A DNA stretch of 41,510 nt from Aureobasidium sp. EXF-3400. Taxonomy: Eukaryota > Ascomycota > Dothideomycetes > Dothideales > Saccotheciaceae. Below are positions 9,119-19,354 of the stretch, one piece after another (position 1 is the stretch's first letter; each line of letters opens with the position of its first letter). A model generated the notes under the pieces. It did not search any database and had not been told where the DNA came from. It saw nothing but the letters and a program-made list of their open reading frames with translations. The translations under genes and the position numbers were made by a program. Location: contig SWBL01000401.1 in the NCBI GenBank assembly GCA_024195585.1, forward strand, positions 1 to 41,510. Reading direction: 5' to 3'.

Positions 9119-11061
9119 TCAGGATGGTGGAGGCCTATCCCCGAATCTGGGTGGTGCACCAGGGTACCTGTACTCGTTTTCCACAGGAATGTTCTTGGCC
9201 AGGTGGTCTTGGTAGCGAGGAGGATTTCTGGGCCCAACTTCTGCACGTAGCAGATCTTCTATCGCAGACGCCCAGCGTACCAGCGTTGCTTCCTCCCAGG
9301 CGGTGTGTTGAAGATTCAGGCCTATGGGCATGCCATCGATATCAAGACCGATAGGGATCGTCATTACCGGGTATGCTATGATAGTCGTCAGTATATTATT
9401 CTATCTCAAGAGGGATGGTAGGATAACGCACAAGCTTGTGCAGCGATCTGTTGACCAGCACCGCGGACATCGCAGAAGAGGAGAGCGTCGAGAGAGACCT
9501 TCTTGCCGTTGATAATTGGGCGAAGGGCTGCGTCTATGCCATTTTCGCGGCATTGCTTCCGCATATGGGCGAAGGCTGAGTAGTAAGCTGGTGACTTGAT
9601 GCCTTTTGCTTCTACCACTTCGCGGAAGTTGTCCTGATTGGGTTTAAATGTCAGTATCACGTTTCAGATCTTGACAAGATGAGATTGTCCCCTTACTTGA
9701 CCTGAGGGGAAGGCTGGATGGTCGCCAGGCTTAGCTCCCTGGGATCCTGTATTCTCATCGTTGAACCGGACGACGTCTTCTACAGTTTTGATATTTGTGT
9801 TTTTGAGTTTGCTGAGGTATTCGTTCATCAGGGAGTAGCATTCCACTTTGTTGATGGTGAACTCTGACACTTCTTCTTTGCCATGCTCCCTATGAACTAT
9901 TAGCAAAGTGGTTTGTGTGAGACTTGGGACACTGCTTACCAATCCCACCCGCCGTCAGGTGCGATACGTTCTTCAGCACACGGCATCTCGACCGGTATGA
10001 TCTCTGCTCCAGCATCTTTGATCAACTTCAGAACCTTCTCAGCCACCTTTCTTTGCTGCTTTGGCACCAGCTCCCAGAAACGTTTCATAGGAAGGCCAAA
10101 TCTTGCACCGTATAGCGCCTTTCTCGTAGTCAGGCTATCAACATAACTCTTTGGCTGTCGTCTCTCGGGCACAACCGAGTGCTTGTCCTCCGGGTCAGGT
10201 CCAGCTATTGCGTCGAGAGCACGGGCTGCATCGGACACACATCTGCCATATGTTCCGATCGAGTCTTGTGTCTCTGAGATAGGAATCACACCACTGCGGG
10301 ACGTAAGACCAACAGTAGGCTTGATACCTACAATCCCACTGACCATAGCTGGCCAGATGACAGAAGTATCTGTCTCCGTACCAAACGCAAGTGGGACGAT
10401 GTTGCACGACACGGAAACAGCAGAACCAGAGCTTGAACCTTGAGGACTTCGACTGAGCATATATGGATTTCTGGTCTGACCACCGCGTGCAGAATAGCCA
10501 TTAGAATATATCTTTGAGCGCATACCGGCCCATTCGTCCAGATTCGAGTGACCTAGAATGATTGCACCCGCTTTGCGGAGAAGGTGCACGATATGGGCAT
10601 CTTTAGGCACGATGGCTCCGAGGAGTGCCCACGAGCCGCCGGTTGTTTGCATCTTGTCCTTGGTGGCCATGTTGTCTTTGACCAGTACAGGAATGCCGTG
10701 CAACGGTCCGCGAGTCTTGCCTGTTGTTCGCTCGTCGTCGAGCTGCTGAGCAATGTCAAGAGCATCTGGATTTGTCTCGATGACACATTCTAGGTATGGA
10801 TTGACCTGATATTGCTCAGTGGTGAGTACAGCCATCATATGATAGACCTACCCTTCTGATTCTTTCCAAGCAATGCTTCACGAGTGAGACCGAGGTCATG
10901 GCCTTTGTTGATAACAGATGTTGGATTTCATCTGCACTCAACTCATACACATCATTGCCATCGCATTGAGGTACGTGGAACACATCTGGGATGCCTTCTT
11001 GGTCTGGACTTTTCCTGTCCGAGACCATGAAGTACACATCGTCCCAATCTTCTGATCCCAT
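9119..11061 (-). CDS. Amidase signature family hydrolase, five exons
   Basis: A 575-residue amidase that should hydrolyse a C-N amide bond; the substrate is unknown. Exons: 11061-10852, 10805-9940, 9889-9697, 9633-9432 and 9375-9119. Introns are 46, 50, 63 and 56 nt, all GT..AG, and phases close. The Ser-cisSer-Lys triad is visible: Lys113 in VLVKDN, cis-Ser about 194 in GSSSGS, and nucleophile Ser218 in GTETDTSV. The usual Gly before the nucleophile (TDGS) is Thr here. Junctions restore family sequence, for example RRVNPYLE over intron 1 and ASYPVMTIPIG over intron 4. There is no signal peptide. Family knowledge suggests cytosolic use of amides as a nitrogen source or in detoxification. It is not the mitochondrial GatA by any sign I can see. 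Confidence 0.9.
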
Positions 11062-11471
11062 GGTAGAGATTGCAGCTGTTCGATCAAAGGTATGGAAGAC
11101 AGAGAGATTTGTCTAGCTCAAAGAGATGTCGTCGATTTGGTGAAACAAAAGCGACGGATTACAGCCGAAAGTCCAAGCGCCGAGGTGGAGATGAAGGATG
11201 CACTCGAGGAAATAGCATCGCACACCACTTGCATCACCATGAATGCTCACGATCCTGTGGTAACACAGTGCATAAGAGCTTCAAATCTGAACGAACTCAT
11301 GGACAGGAAATTATATGTCACTTGATGAGGTTGGTAGGCAAGTAACGGAATGATATTTTCCACGTCATTGTGCACGGGCCGCCGCGTGGAAACAAGCGTG
11401 GCAGGCATCCAGATTCTACTTCACGACTTCCTTCTTGAACATCAAACAAAACCTGTGTGGTAATACCAAAT
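11062..11471. other. Divergent promoter region
   Basis: About 410 bases between the amidase start (minus) and the EI24-type membrane protein start (plus). Open frames here are short and look random. A GC-rich imperfect palindrome around 11370-11395 (gtgcacgggccgccgcgtgg) may be regulatory. No gene is supported. Confidence 0.4.
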
Positions 11472-12439
11472 ATGGCCAACACAGCAGATACGCCGTTCTG
11501 CCGCTGGGCGAGAGCAAACTTCACCACCAGCTTTCTCTACCCTTTGATGGTAAGTCGTGCCGTTTCTTGCCTCTCCTTCTCGAATACACAACCACTTCGT
11601 GACTAGAAACGCGTATGGTGGTGCCGAATCAAAGATGAATCTTACGAAAACTGAAGGAATAGAAGCTGACATCTTTCTTTTCTCGATAGGGTGTCTGGTT
11701 CTTCTTGAAGCACAGATACATGTGGCCACTTCTGGGAGCCAAGATGCTGCCTCTGGTGGTCCTCTCAGTCTTCATCTTGATCATCCTCTTCTTGACTGCA
11801 TACCTACCTCAAGTCGCCCTTCTTAAACTCTTCCACAAAGGAGGTTCAGCCTGGGTAAACGGCACATTTCTGGTCCTCACCGAAGGAAATCTCATCATCG
11901 CTCTCCTTTTCGAAGCCTTCCTCGTCGACCACACTCAAGTCGATGTCTTTGATACTGTCATGGTAGCCAGAGGCCATGCAGAACTCGTCAAGGCAAAACG
12001 AACTGTGGATACCGAAGAGCCTGAAACTCCTCTCAAAGCACTGGGTCCTCGCGACAAGGGCGCAGTCTTTGCTCCGTTCTCTTTCCGCCAGCTGTTTGAA
12101 TTCGTGGTCCTTCTGCCACTCAACTTTATCCCTTTCGTTGGAGTCCCTCTGTTCTTGATCTTGACTGGATACCGTGCTGGCCCTCTGCTGCAACGCCGCT
12201 ACCATAATCTTAAGGGTATGAACAAGGACCAGCGCAAGATCTTCATCCGCAATAAGTCGATGAGGTTCCAGTACATGTGGTTCGGTACCGTTGCGCTTAT
12301 TCTGCAGCTTGTCCCGGTATTGAGCATGTTCTTCTTGATTACGACTGCTGCAGGAAGCGCTCTTTGGGCAGCGGATCTGGAGGATCACAAGCAGCGTCAC
12401 GAAGATGCTATTGAAGATGGGTATACCGATGAGCCCTGA
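11472..12439 (+). CDS. EI24/Rrt8-type multi-pass membrane protein, two exons
   Basis: A 275-residue integral membrane protein of the EI24 family, which in yeast contains Rrt8 and Lds1/Lds2 (lipid droplet and spore-wall linked). Exon 1 is 11472-11549 and exon 2 is 11690-12439, separated by a 140-nt GTAAGT..GATAG intron with a GCTGAC branch site. The join gives FLYPLMGVWFFLKHRYMWPL, the usual start of this family. Hydrophobic segments lie near residues 39-61 (LPLVVLSVFILIILFLTAYLP), 76-92, 152-176 and 205-232, with a conserved EAFLVDHTQVDVFDTVMVARG stretch between. The C-terminus is charged. The link to lipid droplets or sporulation is family inference, and no catalytic motif is seen. Confidence 0.82.
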
Positions 12440-12501
12440 TCGAGGATCTCATTGCATTGTATCATGTCGCGTTCTATTGCACCACTGTATTTCAACTGTA
12501 T

Positions 12502-14289
12502 TTACTCTCTTTTCAGTCCGTTCACTTCGGGCTTGAACCATTCCCTCATCAGATCCTCAAGTACTTCCTGGGCTGATGCCTTTGCTTCTTGTGATGTGCT
12601 TGCACTCCCTTCAATATAAAACTTGATCTTAGGTTCTTATGAATTGTTAGCATACATCCTACATCCTCAAAATATGTACCTAAACTTACCAGTTCCTGAT
12701 CCGCGGACCGTAAAGTGCACGTTGCCGTCTAGCTCACAACTAATCATCTGAGAGCTCTTGTCAACTGGTAGCGTTGGTTTGTTGTCGGGTGTTGCAGAAT
12801 CATATCCAATGGTCAGGTCCCGCCAACGAAGAATCCTGCGACTTCCAACATTTGTGGGTCTTGTCTGTCGTATCTGTTCGAAGACCGCATTGGTGACGTC
12901 CGAAGATGGTGAGACGACATAGGTATTGGCATCTTCAAAGTATCCATACTTCTTGCAGAGCTCGTTGTACTTGGCCCACGGAGAGAGTCCTTCTTTGTTC
13001 CAGCGGTCGCAGGCTGCGAGGAAAACTGCGGCTGCAGCAACGCCGTCCTTGTCGAACACTACTTCGCTGAACATATATCCGATCGCTTCTTCGTAGGCAA
13101 ACAGGACATCGTAGCCTTGTTGCTGTAAGTCTCGAGATCTGTTTCCCAACCATTTGAAGCCGGTCAAGGTTTCCTCCCAGTGGAAGGTACCACTGGCAGC
13201 AGCCATGGCTGCCAAAATCTTGGAAGAAACGGTCGAGGAGAGCATCGCCAGACCTTTGCCGCTCTGCTTTGGTTGATATGTGTCTAGAACGTGCGAGGCA
13301 AGTAGGACACCCATTTGGTTGCCAGTCAACTGCCTCCACTCACCATCGACCTTCTCCGCAGCTGCGAATCTGTCGGCGTCAGGATCGTTAGCTAGGATCA
13401 GCTTTACACTGTTTTGCTCGGCAACTTGTTTGGCAAGGTCCAGGGCTCCCTTTTCCTCGGGGTTCGGGAAGCGTACAGTCGAGAAATCGGGATCTGGATG
13501 AGCCTGCTCCTTGACAACGTGCATCTTGCTTTCCAAGCCTAGTTGTGTCATTACCGATGTGAAAAACGGTAGACCAACTCCGTGCATAGGTGTGTATACG
13601 AAAGGCAAAGAGGCTTCCGGATCTGAGACTGATGCGATTTTGGAAACAGTGGCCATGTAACCTTCCTCGACTTGCTGTAGCGCATGAGTCACAAGAGGGC
13701 TTCCCTGCTCCAGAACATTCACATCCCAGGTGATTGGCTCCAAGTTTGCATCAATCGATGCAGCGATCCCGGCGTCGTGTGGCGGGATGATTTGGCATCC
13801 ATTGCCCCAGTACACTTTGTAGCCATTGTCGGCTGCCGGGTTGTGTGAAGCAGTGATCATAAAGCCAGCGGCTGCGCCCAGATGTCCAACTGTGTAAGGT
13901 ACAAGCGGAGTATGTACTTGGCCCAGCCATTTGACAGGTATGGCTTTTGCTACGAACACAGCAGCGACTAGTTTGGCGAACTTGTCAGAGTTGTGTCGGG
14001 CATCTCTGCCGATGACCACACCTTGGGTTTTGGCATCGAGGTTGGTCTTCAGCAGGTACTCGGCCAATCCCTGAGAAGCTTGAATGACAGTGAGGGAGTT
14101 CATGCGAGAGAAACCTGCTTCCATCCTTCCACGAAGCCCTGCAGTACCGAAAGCGATGCGCTTCTCAAGTCGTAGTCGGAGCTCGGCTGTGTTGTTCTCA
14201 GCAACGAGTTTTTCGATTTCTTTTCGTGTGATAGCATCCTGGTCAAGACGTAGCCACTCCTTGATAAGCACCTGTAATGTCGAATCCAT
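12502..14289 (-). CDS. PRM15: Phosphopentomutase/phosphoglucomutase (PGM2/Prm15 type), two exons
   Basis: A 577-residue cytosolic alpha-D-phosphohexomutase that moves phosphate between C1 and C5/C6 of ribose or glucose phosphates. Exon 1 is 14289-12690 and exon 2 is 12635-12502. The 54-nt intron (GTAAGT..ATAAG, branch GCTAAC) falls inside the phosphate loop and the join restores GSGTEPK at 530-536. The active-site motif TASHNP is at 146-151 (Ser148 phosphorylated), the Mg-binding DPDADR at 302-307 and sugar-binding EEAIG at 400-404. The N-terminal GTAGLRGRMEAGFSRMN fits the PGM2/PRM15 phosphopentomutase branch rather than PGM1, inferred from motif recall. The two minus-strand neighbours that follow are an APH-type gene and a relic of a second copy of this gene (16428-16523). 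Confidence 0.95.
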
Positions 14290-14773
14290 GTTGTTTGTTA
14301 TGTTGATACCCGAGATCCAAGTGTGAGGTGTTCAGGTTGTCGGGCCATCGGCCACTTGGCCGCTTTGCCGCCTCGCACGCGGCGAGTGGCCGACTTTCTC
14401 GGCCAGACTTACTCACATTATTATCATTCTCCTACTGGGAGTTGCCTATAGAGCTGAAATCGTTGATTAATACCAAGAACCATCTATCAGTAACAATCCT
14501 GTTTTCTAGATGTCGTGATGAATAGACGTTCACGCATATGTCATACAACAAACAATCGATCTTATAGCTATTGAAGCGTACCTATATGAGTAAGCTCTAT
14601 CGACTTATATAAACTAGAGATAATTGAAAAAATCAGAATCGAGGATGTAACCATGGCCAGATATCTCATTGCTCATTCTGCAGTACGAATCGTTGCAATC
14701 AGACAGAGAAAGCTCTGGGTTACTTGAGGGCTGTGAAGCAGACGTAACTTATAACTTTCAACTCATAGCAAAC
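14290..14773. other. AT-rich intergenic region
   Basis: About 480 bases between the mutase start and the end of the finger-APH gene, both on the minus strand. Apart from the hairpin at 14349-14392, it is AT-rich with no open frame of interest. It must contain the mutase promoter. Confidence 0.4.
14349..14392. repeat. GC-rich imperfect inverted repeat upstream of the mutase gene
   Basis: The arms are CGGCCACTTGGCCGC (14349-14363) and GCGGCGAGTGGCCG (14379-14392), reverse complements apart from about one mismatch and one base gap, around a 15-base loop. It starts 60 bp upstream of the mutase ATG, so in its promoter or leader. The surroundings are AT-rich, which makes it stand out. It could be a regulator binding site, an RNA hairpin or chance. 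Confidence 0.55.
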
Positions 14774-16211
14774 TCACGAGCGTGAGTTGTCCTGCAGAGC
14801 CATGAGCGAGGTCCCATTAGCATCACTGGCGAGACGTCTCCACTCTGAGTATGAAATAATGTTTTCTCCCTCGATGCTTCTTCTTAAACCTTGGAATAGA
14901 TTACTGAAGTCGTCGTAAGGGGGTGGTTCTGCAGACCCAAGGAAGAAGAGAAATCTTTGCCACGAGCGACCTTGCAAGATCATCTGCGCCATATCTTCTC
15001 GTCCACGGCGTTGAAACATCTGCGCAAACTCACATTCCTCTGGCGATAGTACATTGCTTCCATCGTAATACTCTGAGACAGGCCACATCATGCATGGAGA
15101 GCTGAACGCTGATTTCCTGGTTTCAATTGTTGCGAATTCCCAGTCAATTATCCCAGTGATGTTGTAGTCTTTGTCGATGAGAATGTGGTCGCCTTTATCT
15201 TCGCCATGCTTCAAGTAGAATTTATCATCGGACGCACTTGCTAGAAGACTGGGTAAATGCTCGAGCCTCCACGAATGAGTCAAGTAGTTGTCGGTGGCAA
15301 GCGTGGCTAGCTCTCCACCTATGATCATGTCTATCTCGTGCTCCAAGATCGACTTGAGCGACGCCTCTAAAGTAGAAAAGGGCCCGAGTGATTCTGAGGG
15401 AGACACGAACATGTGGCCCTGGGCGAACGGTCCAACCAATCCACCTTCAGAAAGTGATCCGGTTTCTGAGAATGAGTTCTTCTCAAGTTCAAGTTCGAGA
15501 TATGCATCTACAAGCTGTTCCATGATTTTGCTTTTCTGTTCGGCCGAAGCCTCAGACCACTCCAGTGGCTTACCAGGAAGTTTCTCCATGAGTATGTATG
15601 GAGTTCCAATCTCGTTCTCGTCGTTGTACGAATAGTCGAAAACTTTTGGAACTCGTATCTTGGTTTTATCGGCGAGAAATTTCAAAGTTGCCACTTCGCT
15701 CTTAAGGATAGCTGATTGTGCTTCGCGAGGCAGTACTGTAGGTTCGTCAAATCGTAATCGTGCTATCCAGACGATGCCGTCGTCGAAGCAAATGTCGATG
15801 TTGCAGTTCTGGCCGCCCGTTTGATTCGTGACCTGCTCGGACTCGGCCAAGTCTTCTGTTGCCTTCTCCAAGCCATTTGGGAGAGCGGTATGTAGCAAGA
15901 AATGCCGTCGCGGATATGAGTCGCTTTCAATCTGAGAGCATCGAAATTGACTTTGTCGAGTAATGTTTGCAGATGTCTCTTTCTCGCAGAGTCATACGCC
16001 TTGTGGAAAGCATCAGGGTCATTATCCTGCTCAATCAGCACTTATTTTTACTCTGTTCCCACGGTGCGACGGCGCGAACCTCGGATGGACACGTATGAGA
16101 TTCGGGCGCCAGGTGTTTCAAGCAACGATGACTGGAGCATATCATACAGTCGCCACTTCCACGCTCTGCAGGGCTTTCGCAACTAGGAAAGTCGCAGTAC
16201 CTGAGTGGCAT
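14774..16211 (-). pseudogene. Cys/His-finger plus APH-fold protein, broken by a frameshift
   Basis: A fungal-type two-domain gene: an N-terminal Cys/His zinc finger of AN1-like spacing (C6, C11, C22, C25, C30, H33, H39, C41 in exon 1) followed by a phosphotransferase fold. Exon 1 is 16211-16080; a 53-nt intron (GTTCGC..GAGCAG, branch GCTGAT) gives CPSE|DNDPDAF; the rest is 16026-14774. Near 15880-15895 the frame must shift by one base to pass from DGISCYIP to LPNGLEKATEDL. No GT donor is close enough for an intron, and stops follow if the first frame continues. Beyond it the protein reads well: FDDGIVWIARL, YILMEKLPGKPLEW, HGEDKGDHILID and GIIDWEFA. Either a recent inactivation or a one-base assembly error. 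Substrate unknown. Confidence 0.72.
15880..15895 (-). other. Site of the frameshift in the finger-APH gene
   Basis: Around the minus-strand bases TACATACCGCTCTCCC the upstream frame ends in CYIP and the downstream frame resumes as ALPNGLEKATED if one base is missing. The exact base cannot be fixed without a relative for alignment. Confidence 0.5.
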
Positions 16212-16427
16212 GTTGGATGCAATGTTATTGCAAGGTCTGATAAGCGGAGGGAGAGAAAGGCGAGGGCATCGAAACGAAGTGAGCAGAATCCATGCTGCAG
16301 AGAACACCCGAGGTCGTATGTCTAGCCGCCAGACATATTGAGCAGCGCTTGGGGCTTGCATATATGAGATGCGCAGCCTTCACGCGCGCGTAAGCACAAC
16401 TCTTAACACGCTTCCTCATTCGATGGC

Positions 16428-16523
16428 TTAGCTAGCGCTTGAGGATCTTGGTTTGTAGTGAGAGAATACATCCTGATCAAGACACATCCACTCGTTGACG
16501 AGTGTCTGGAGTGATGTGCCCAT
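16428..16523 (-). pseudogene. Relic of a second phosphomutase gene (N-terminus only)
   Basis: On the minus strand an ATG at 16523 opens a frame reading MGTSLQTLVNEWMCLDQD, against MDSTLQVLIKEWLRLDQD in the intact mutase (start 14289). About ten of the first 20 residues are identical, and by hand count the DNA matches at about 39 of 59 bases without gaps. Past residue 18 the frame decays to a stop at 16428-16430. A different frame keeps weak likeness (QDPQALAKPSNEEA against KEIEKLVAENNTAE) before stops. The DPDADR and TASHNP parts are absent, so this is a truncated, mutated paralogue fragment. It sits just beyond the 5' end of the finger-APH gene. Confidence 0.75.
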
Positions 16524-16783
16524 TTTATGTTGTGCTTCTGGGATCGATTGTTAAAAAAGATTTGAACGCGACAAGTGTATCACATGTCAGATCAGATAAG
16601 GTTGGAGGCTAAACTGCAGGGCTGAGGCTCGGGCCGAAGCGCCAAGAATGTGGAGATTGACGAATCAACACCCGGGTGACCAGCGAAGGCACGGGAGCAA
16701 CCAACTCACTCGACTCATACATCTCAGCTGGACAGACAGACACATTCCTCCATGCACCATCGCGGGCCCAGACGACGAACAAG
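16524..16783 (+). promoter_or_regulatory. ATG9 upstream region
   Basis: About 260 bases between the mutase relic and the ATG9 start, which must contain the ATG9 leader and core promoter. No clear TATA box. A leader rich in CA/GA precedes the double ATG. Confidence 0.35.
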
Positions 16784-19354
16784 ATGATGGCCTCACGCAT
16801 CTTGTCTCGTTTCCTTCCCTCGGCTGACGATGGCACTTACGGACAAGATTACGGACACGACCATGACCGCACATCCGACCGAGCTGAACGAGCCATGAGA
16901 GATTCTGACGACGGCCTTGACGCCCTTCTAGCTGAGGCACAGGCCGAAGGTGACTCGGACCTCGAGCTGGACCAGTATCAGCCTTCATCATCTCGACTCC
17001 ATGGAGACGAAGACATCCCAACCTCACTGCTCGTGGAACCCAAGCCCGACCAGAGCACCTTCGCTCCGCCGCCGAGCCAGCATACCGAGTCGCAATGGAG
17101 AAAGACCCAAGAGAGGCAACAACTACACCCTGACAGCCGGCCCCGTCCCGCCGTCTCGCACGCAGTCAACCAAGATGCTGTTCTCCGAGAGCAAGCTATG
17201 TGGCTCTGGACAAATGTTCAGAACCTAGATGCCTTCCTTCTCGAGGTCTACCAATACTTCACTGGGCACGGTGTTTGGTCTATATTGTTATCACGTTTCA
17301 TCCACCTGGCCACAGCCGCCTTTCTCTTCAGCCTGTTCATGTTCCTATCGACTTGTGTCGACTATACCAAGATCCCCACCAGCAAAGGCACCTCGGAAGT
17401 CTTGATACCTCAGTGCATGAAGAGGTCCTCATGGACAAAGAGTTTGGCCTTGTGGGTCTTTTGCTTCTGGTGGATATGGACCTTGTTTAAGTACATCACC
17501 GACATCCCCAGACTGCGTAGCATGGAAATGTTCTACCAACATCTTCTCGGTATCCCCGACACCGATATCCAGGCTGTGTCATGGGAGAGAGTAGTCCAGG
17601 GACTCATGAAACTTCGTGATCTCAACCCAGAAACTGCCGACAATGTACACAAGTATGTGAAGGCCGCAGGGAAGCAGTCGAAGCAAAAGATGGATGCCCA
17701 TGATATCGCCAACCGTCTTATGCGTCGTGATAACTACAGCATTGCCCTCTTTAACAAAGAGATTATTGATCTGACTCTCTCAATACCTATTCTCGGCAAC
17801 CGCCAGTATTACTCAAGGAGTTTAGAGGACCATCTCAACTACTGCTTCTCTGACTTCATCTTTGATAGCCAAGGTCAAGTCAATCCACTATGTCTACAAA
17901 GAAGGGACAGACATCGTCTGATTCAGGCTTTGCGTCAGCGTCTTCGCTTCCTCGCCATCATGAGCATTTTGATGGCTCCTTTCACTATCACCCTACACTG
18001 TATCTACTACTTCTCACGATATTATGCTGTAAGTCAAGCAATCTTTCTGCGATCTTCGCGCATCAGATCTGACATAACTCAGGAATTTCGCGCAAGCCCT
18101 TCAGCCATCGGGGCTCGTACCTTTACTCCTCTAGCAGAATGGAAGTTCCGCGAGTTCAACGAGCTTGATCACGACTTCCGTCATCGTATCAAGCAAGCGC
18201 ACCCCATGGCAGCGGCCTATCTCGACCAGTTTCCTCGAGACAAGACACACCAGTTCTTGCAATTCTTCAGTCTTGTCAGTGGAACTCTAGCAGGCCTCCT
18301 GACTATCGCAACTTTATGGGATTCGGAGCTCTTCCTTGGATTTGAGATTACTCCTGGCCGTACCGCTTTCTTCTACGTCTCTATACTATTGGCAGTGGCT
18401 ACAGGTGCACGTAGCGCCATCCCTGACGAAAGCAAGGTACACGAGCCCATTTTCCATCTGAAGAACGTGATCGGCGCTATCCACTACTGTCCAGCCCGGT
18501 GGAAGAACCAACTACACAGTGATGAAGTTCGTGTTGAGTTCTCCGCTCTGTATCAGATGAAGGTCATGATTTTCCTCGAGGAGATTCTGAGTGTTTTGAT
18601 CGCCCCTTTCATTCTGTGGAGAAACTCTGGAAAGCGAAGCGAAATGATCATCGACTTCTTCCGCAACTCTACAGTTCAAGTTGATGGTCTTGGCCACTTG
18701 TGTACATTCGCTGTGTTCGAATTCAGGAAGAGCAAGAATGTGGAAGACGATGTGGCTAAAGACGTTGACGGACTGCGTGAGGACTATTTCGGCACCAAAG
18801 ATGACAAGATGGCCATGTCACAATACTACTTCATGGAGCGACTCAGCAAGTATGACAGACAGCAGGCCTTTCGTCAGAACCGCTCCCATGGAATTCAACT
18901 CCCACCTGCGTTCCCTCCGTTAGACGCCCCCACGCGACACACTGCCGCTGGCAAAAACAGGAGTGCAAGAGAACCACCATCACACCAACCTTCACCACAC
19001 CAATCTCTATTGTTAGACGTCCCCCGAGTACACTCTGCCCCAGCGGCCAGCAGACGCTCAGATGGGCAACGATTGGCACAGCTGCGCAGAGGTGGTAAAC
19101 GACCAAGTGCGCCTGAGTACCTGAGCCCTGATGAGGGCGAAGAAGACCAGATGGCGGGTCTTGATGCCTTGACCACTAGCAGACTCATCGAGCAAGACAA
19201 CGAATTGACCACCTCATGGAAGGAGTTTGGCGAAAGGACTGATATGGAAGAATCAGAGGTAGCGAACGAGCGTCGTCCAAACAATGGAGTCTTAGGACTT
19301 CTGGTTGAATATTCAAAGGCGCATGCTGGCGGCAAGGGACCCAAACTTGGTTGA
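16784..19354 (+). CDS. ATG9: Autophagy-related protein 9 (lipid scramblase)
   Basis: An 838-residue multi-pass Atg9, the scramblase carried on Golgi-derived vesicles that seed the phagophore and supply and equilibrate lipid during autophagosome growth. Exon 1 is 16784-18028 and exon 2 is 18083-19354. The 54-nt intron (GTAAGT..CTCAG) has no stop in frame. The join SRYYA|EFRASPSAIG matches the family better than the read-through. The N-terminal 150 residues are acidic and disordered. The core follows: WTNVQNLDAFLLEVYQYF, several membrane segments, the DNYSIALFNKEIIDL region, TPLAEWKFREFNELDHDF, and the re-entrant LYQMKVMIFLEEILSVLIAP. The C-terminal tail from about residue 690 is disordered. 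The start is the double ATG at 16784/16787; upstream in-frame codons lack an ATG. Confidence 0.96.
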   Translation: MMASRILSRFLPSADDGTYGQDYGHDHDRTSDRAERAMRDSDDGLDALLAEAQAEGDSDLELDQYQPSSSRLHGDEDIPTSLLVEPKPDQSTFAPPPSQHTESQWRKTQERQQLHPDSRPRPAVSHAVNQDAVLREQAMWLWTNVQNLDAFLLEVYQYFTGHGVWSILLSRFIHLATAAFLFSLFMFLSTCVDYTKIPTSKGTSEVLIPQCMKRSSWTKSLALWVFCFWWIWTLFKYITDIPRLRSMEMFYQHLLGIPDTDIQAVSWERVVQGLMKLRDLNPETADNVHKYVKAAGKQSKQKMDAHDIANRLMRRDNYSIALFNKEIIDLTLSIPILGNRQYYSRSLEDHLNYCFSDFIFDSQGQVNPLCLQRRDRHRLIQALRQRLRFLAIMSILMAPFTITLHCIYYFSRYYAVSQAIFLRSSRIRSDITQEFRASPSAIGARTFTPLAEWKFREFNELDHDFRHRIKQAHPMAAAYLDQFPRDKTHQFLQFFSLVSGTLAGLLTIATLWDSELFLGFEITPGRTAFFYVSILLAVATGARSAIPDESKVHEPIFHLKNVIGAIHYCPARWKNQLHSDEVRVEFSALYQMKVMIFLEEILSVLIAPFILWRNSGKRSEMIIDFFRNSTVQVDGLGHLCTFAVFEFRKSKNVEDDVAKDVDGLREDYFGTKDDKMAMSQYYFMERLSKYDRQQAFRQNRSHGIQLPPAFPPLDAPTRHTAAGKNRSAREPPSHQPSPHQSLLLDVPRVHSAPAASRRSDGQRLAQLRRGGKRPSAPEYLSPDEGEEDQMAGLDALTTSRLIEQDNELTTSWKEFGERTDMEESEVANERRPNNGVLGLLVEYSKAHAGGKGPKLG

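Noticed and set aside
8391..9215. 274-codon plus-strand open frame over the APH gene
   Set aside because: It is the antisense shadow of the APH gene, whose minus-strand product has clear kinase motifs. The translated plus-strand sequence has no domain.
11846..12400. 184-codon minus-strand frame opposite the EI24-type gene
   Set aside because: Antisense shadow; the sense product has clean membrane segments and a good splice junction.
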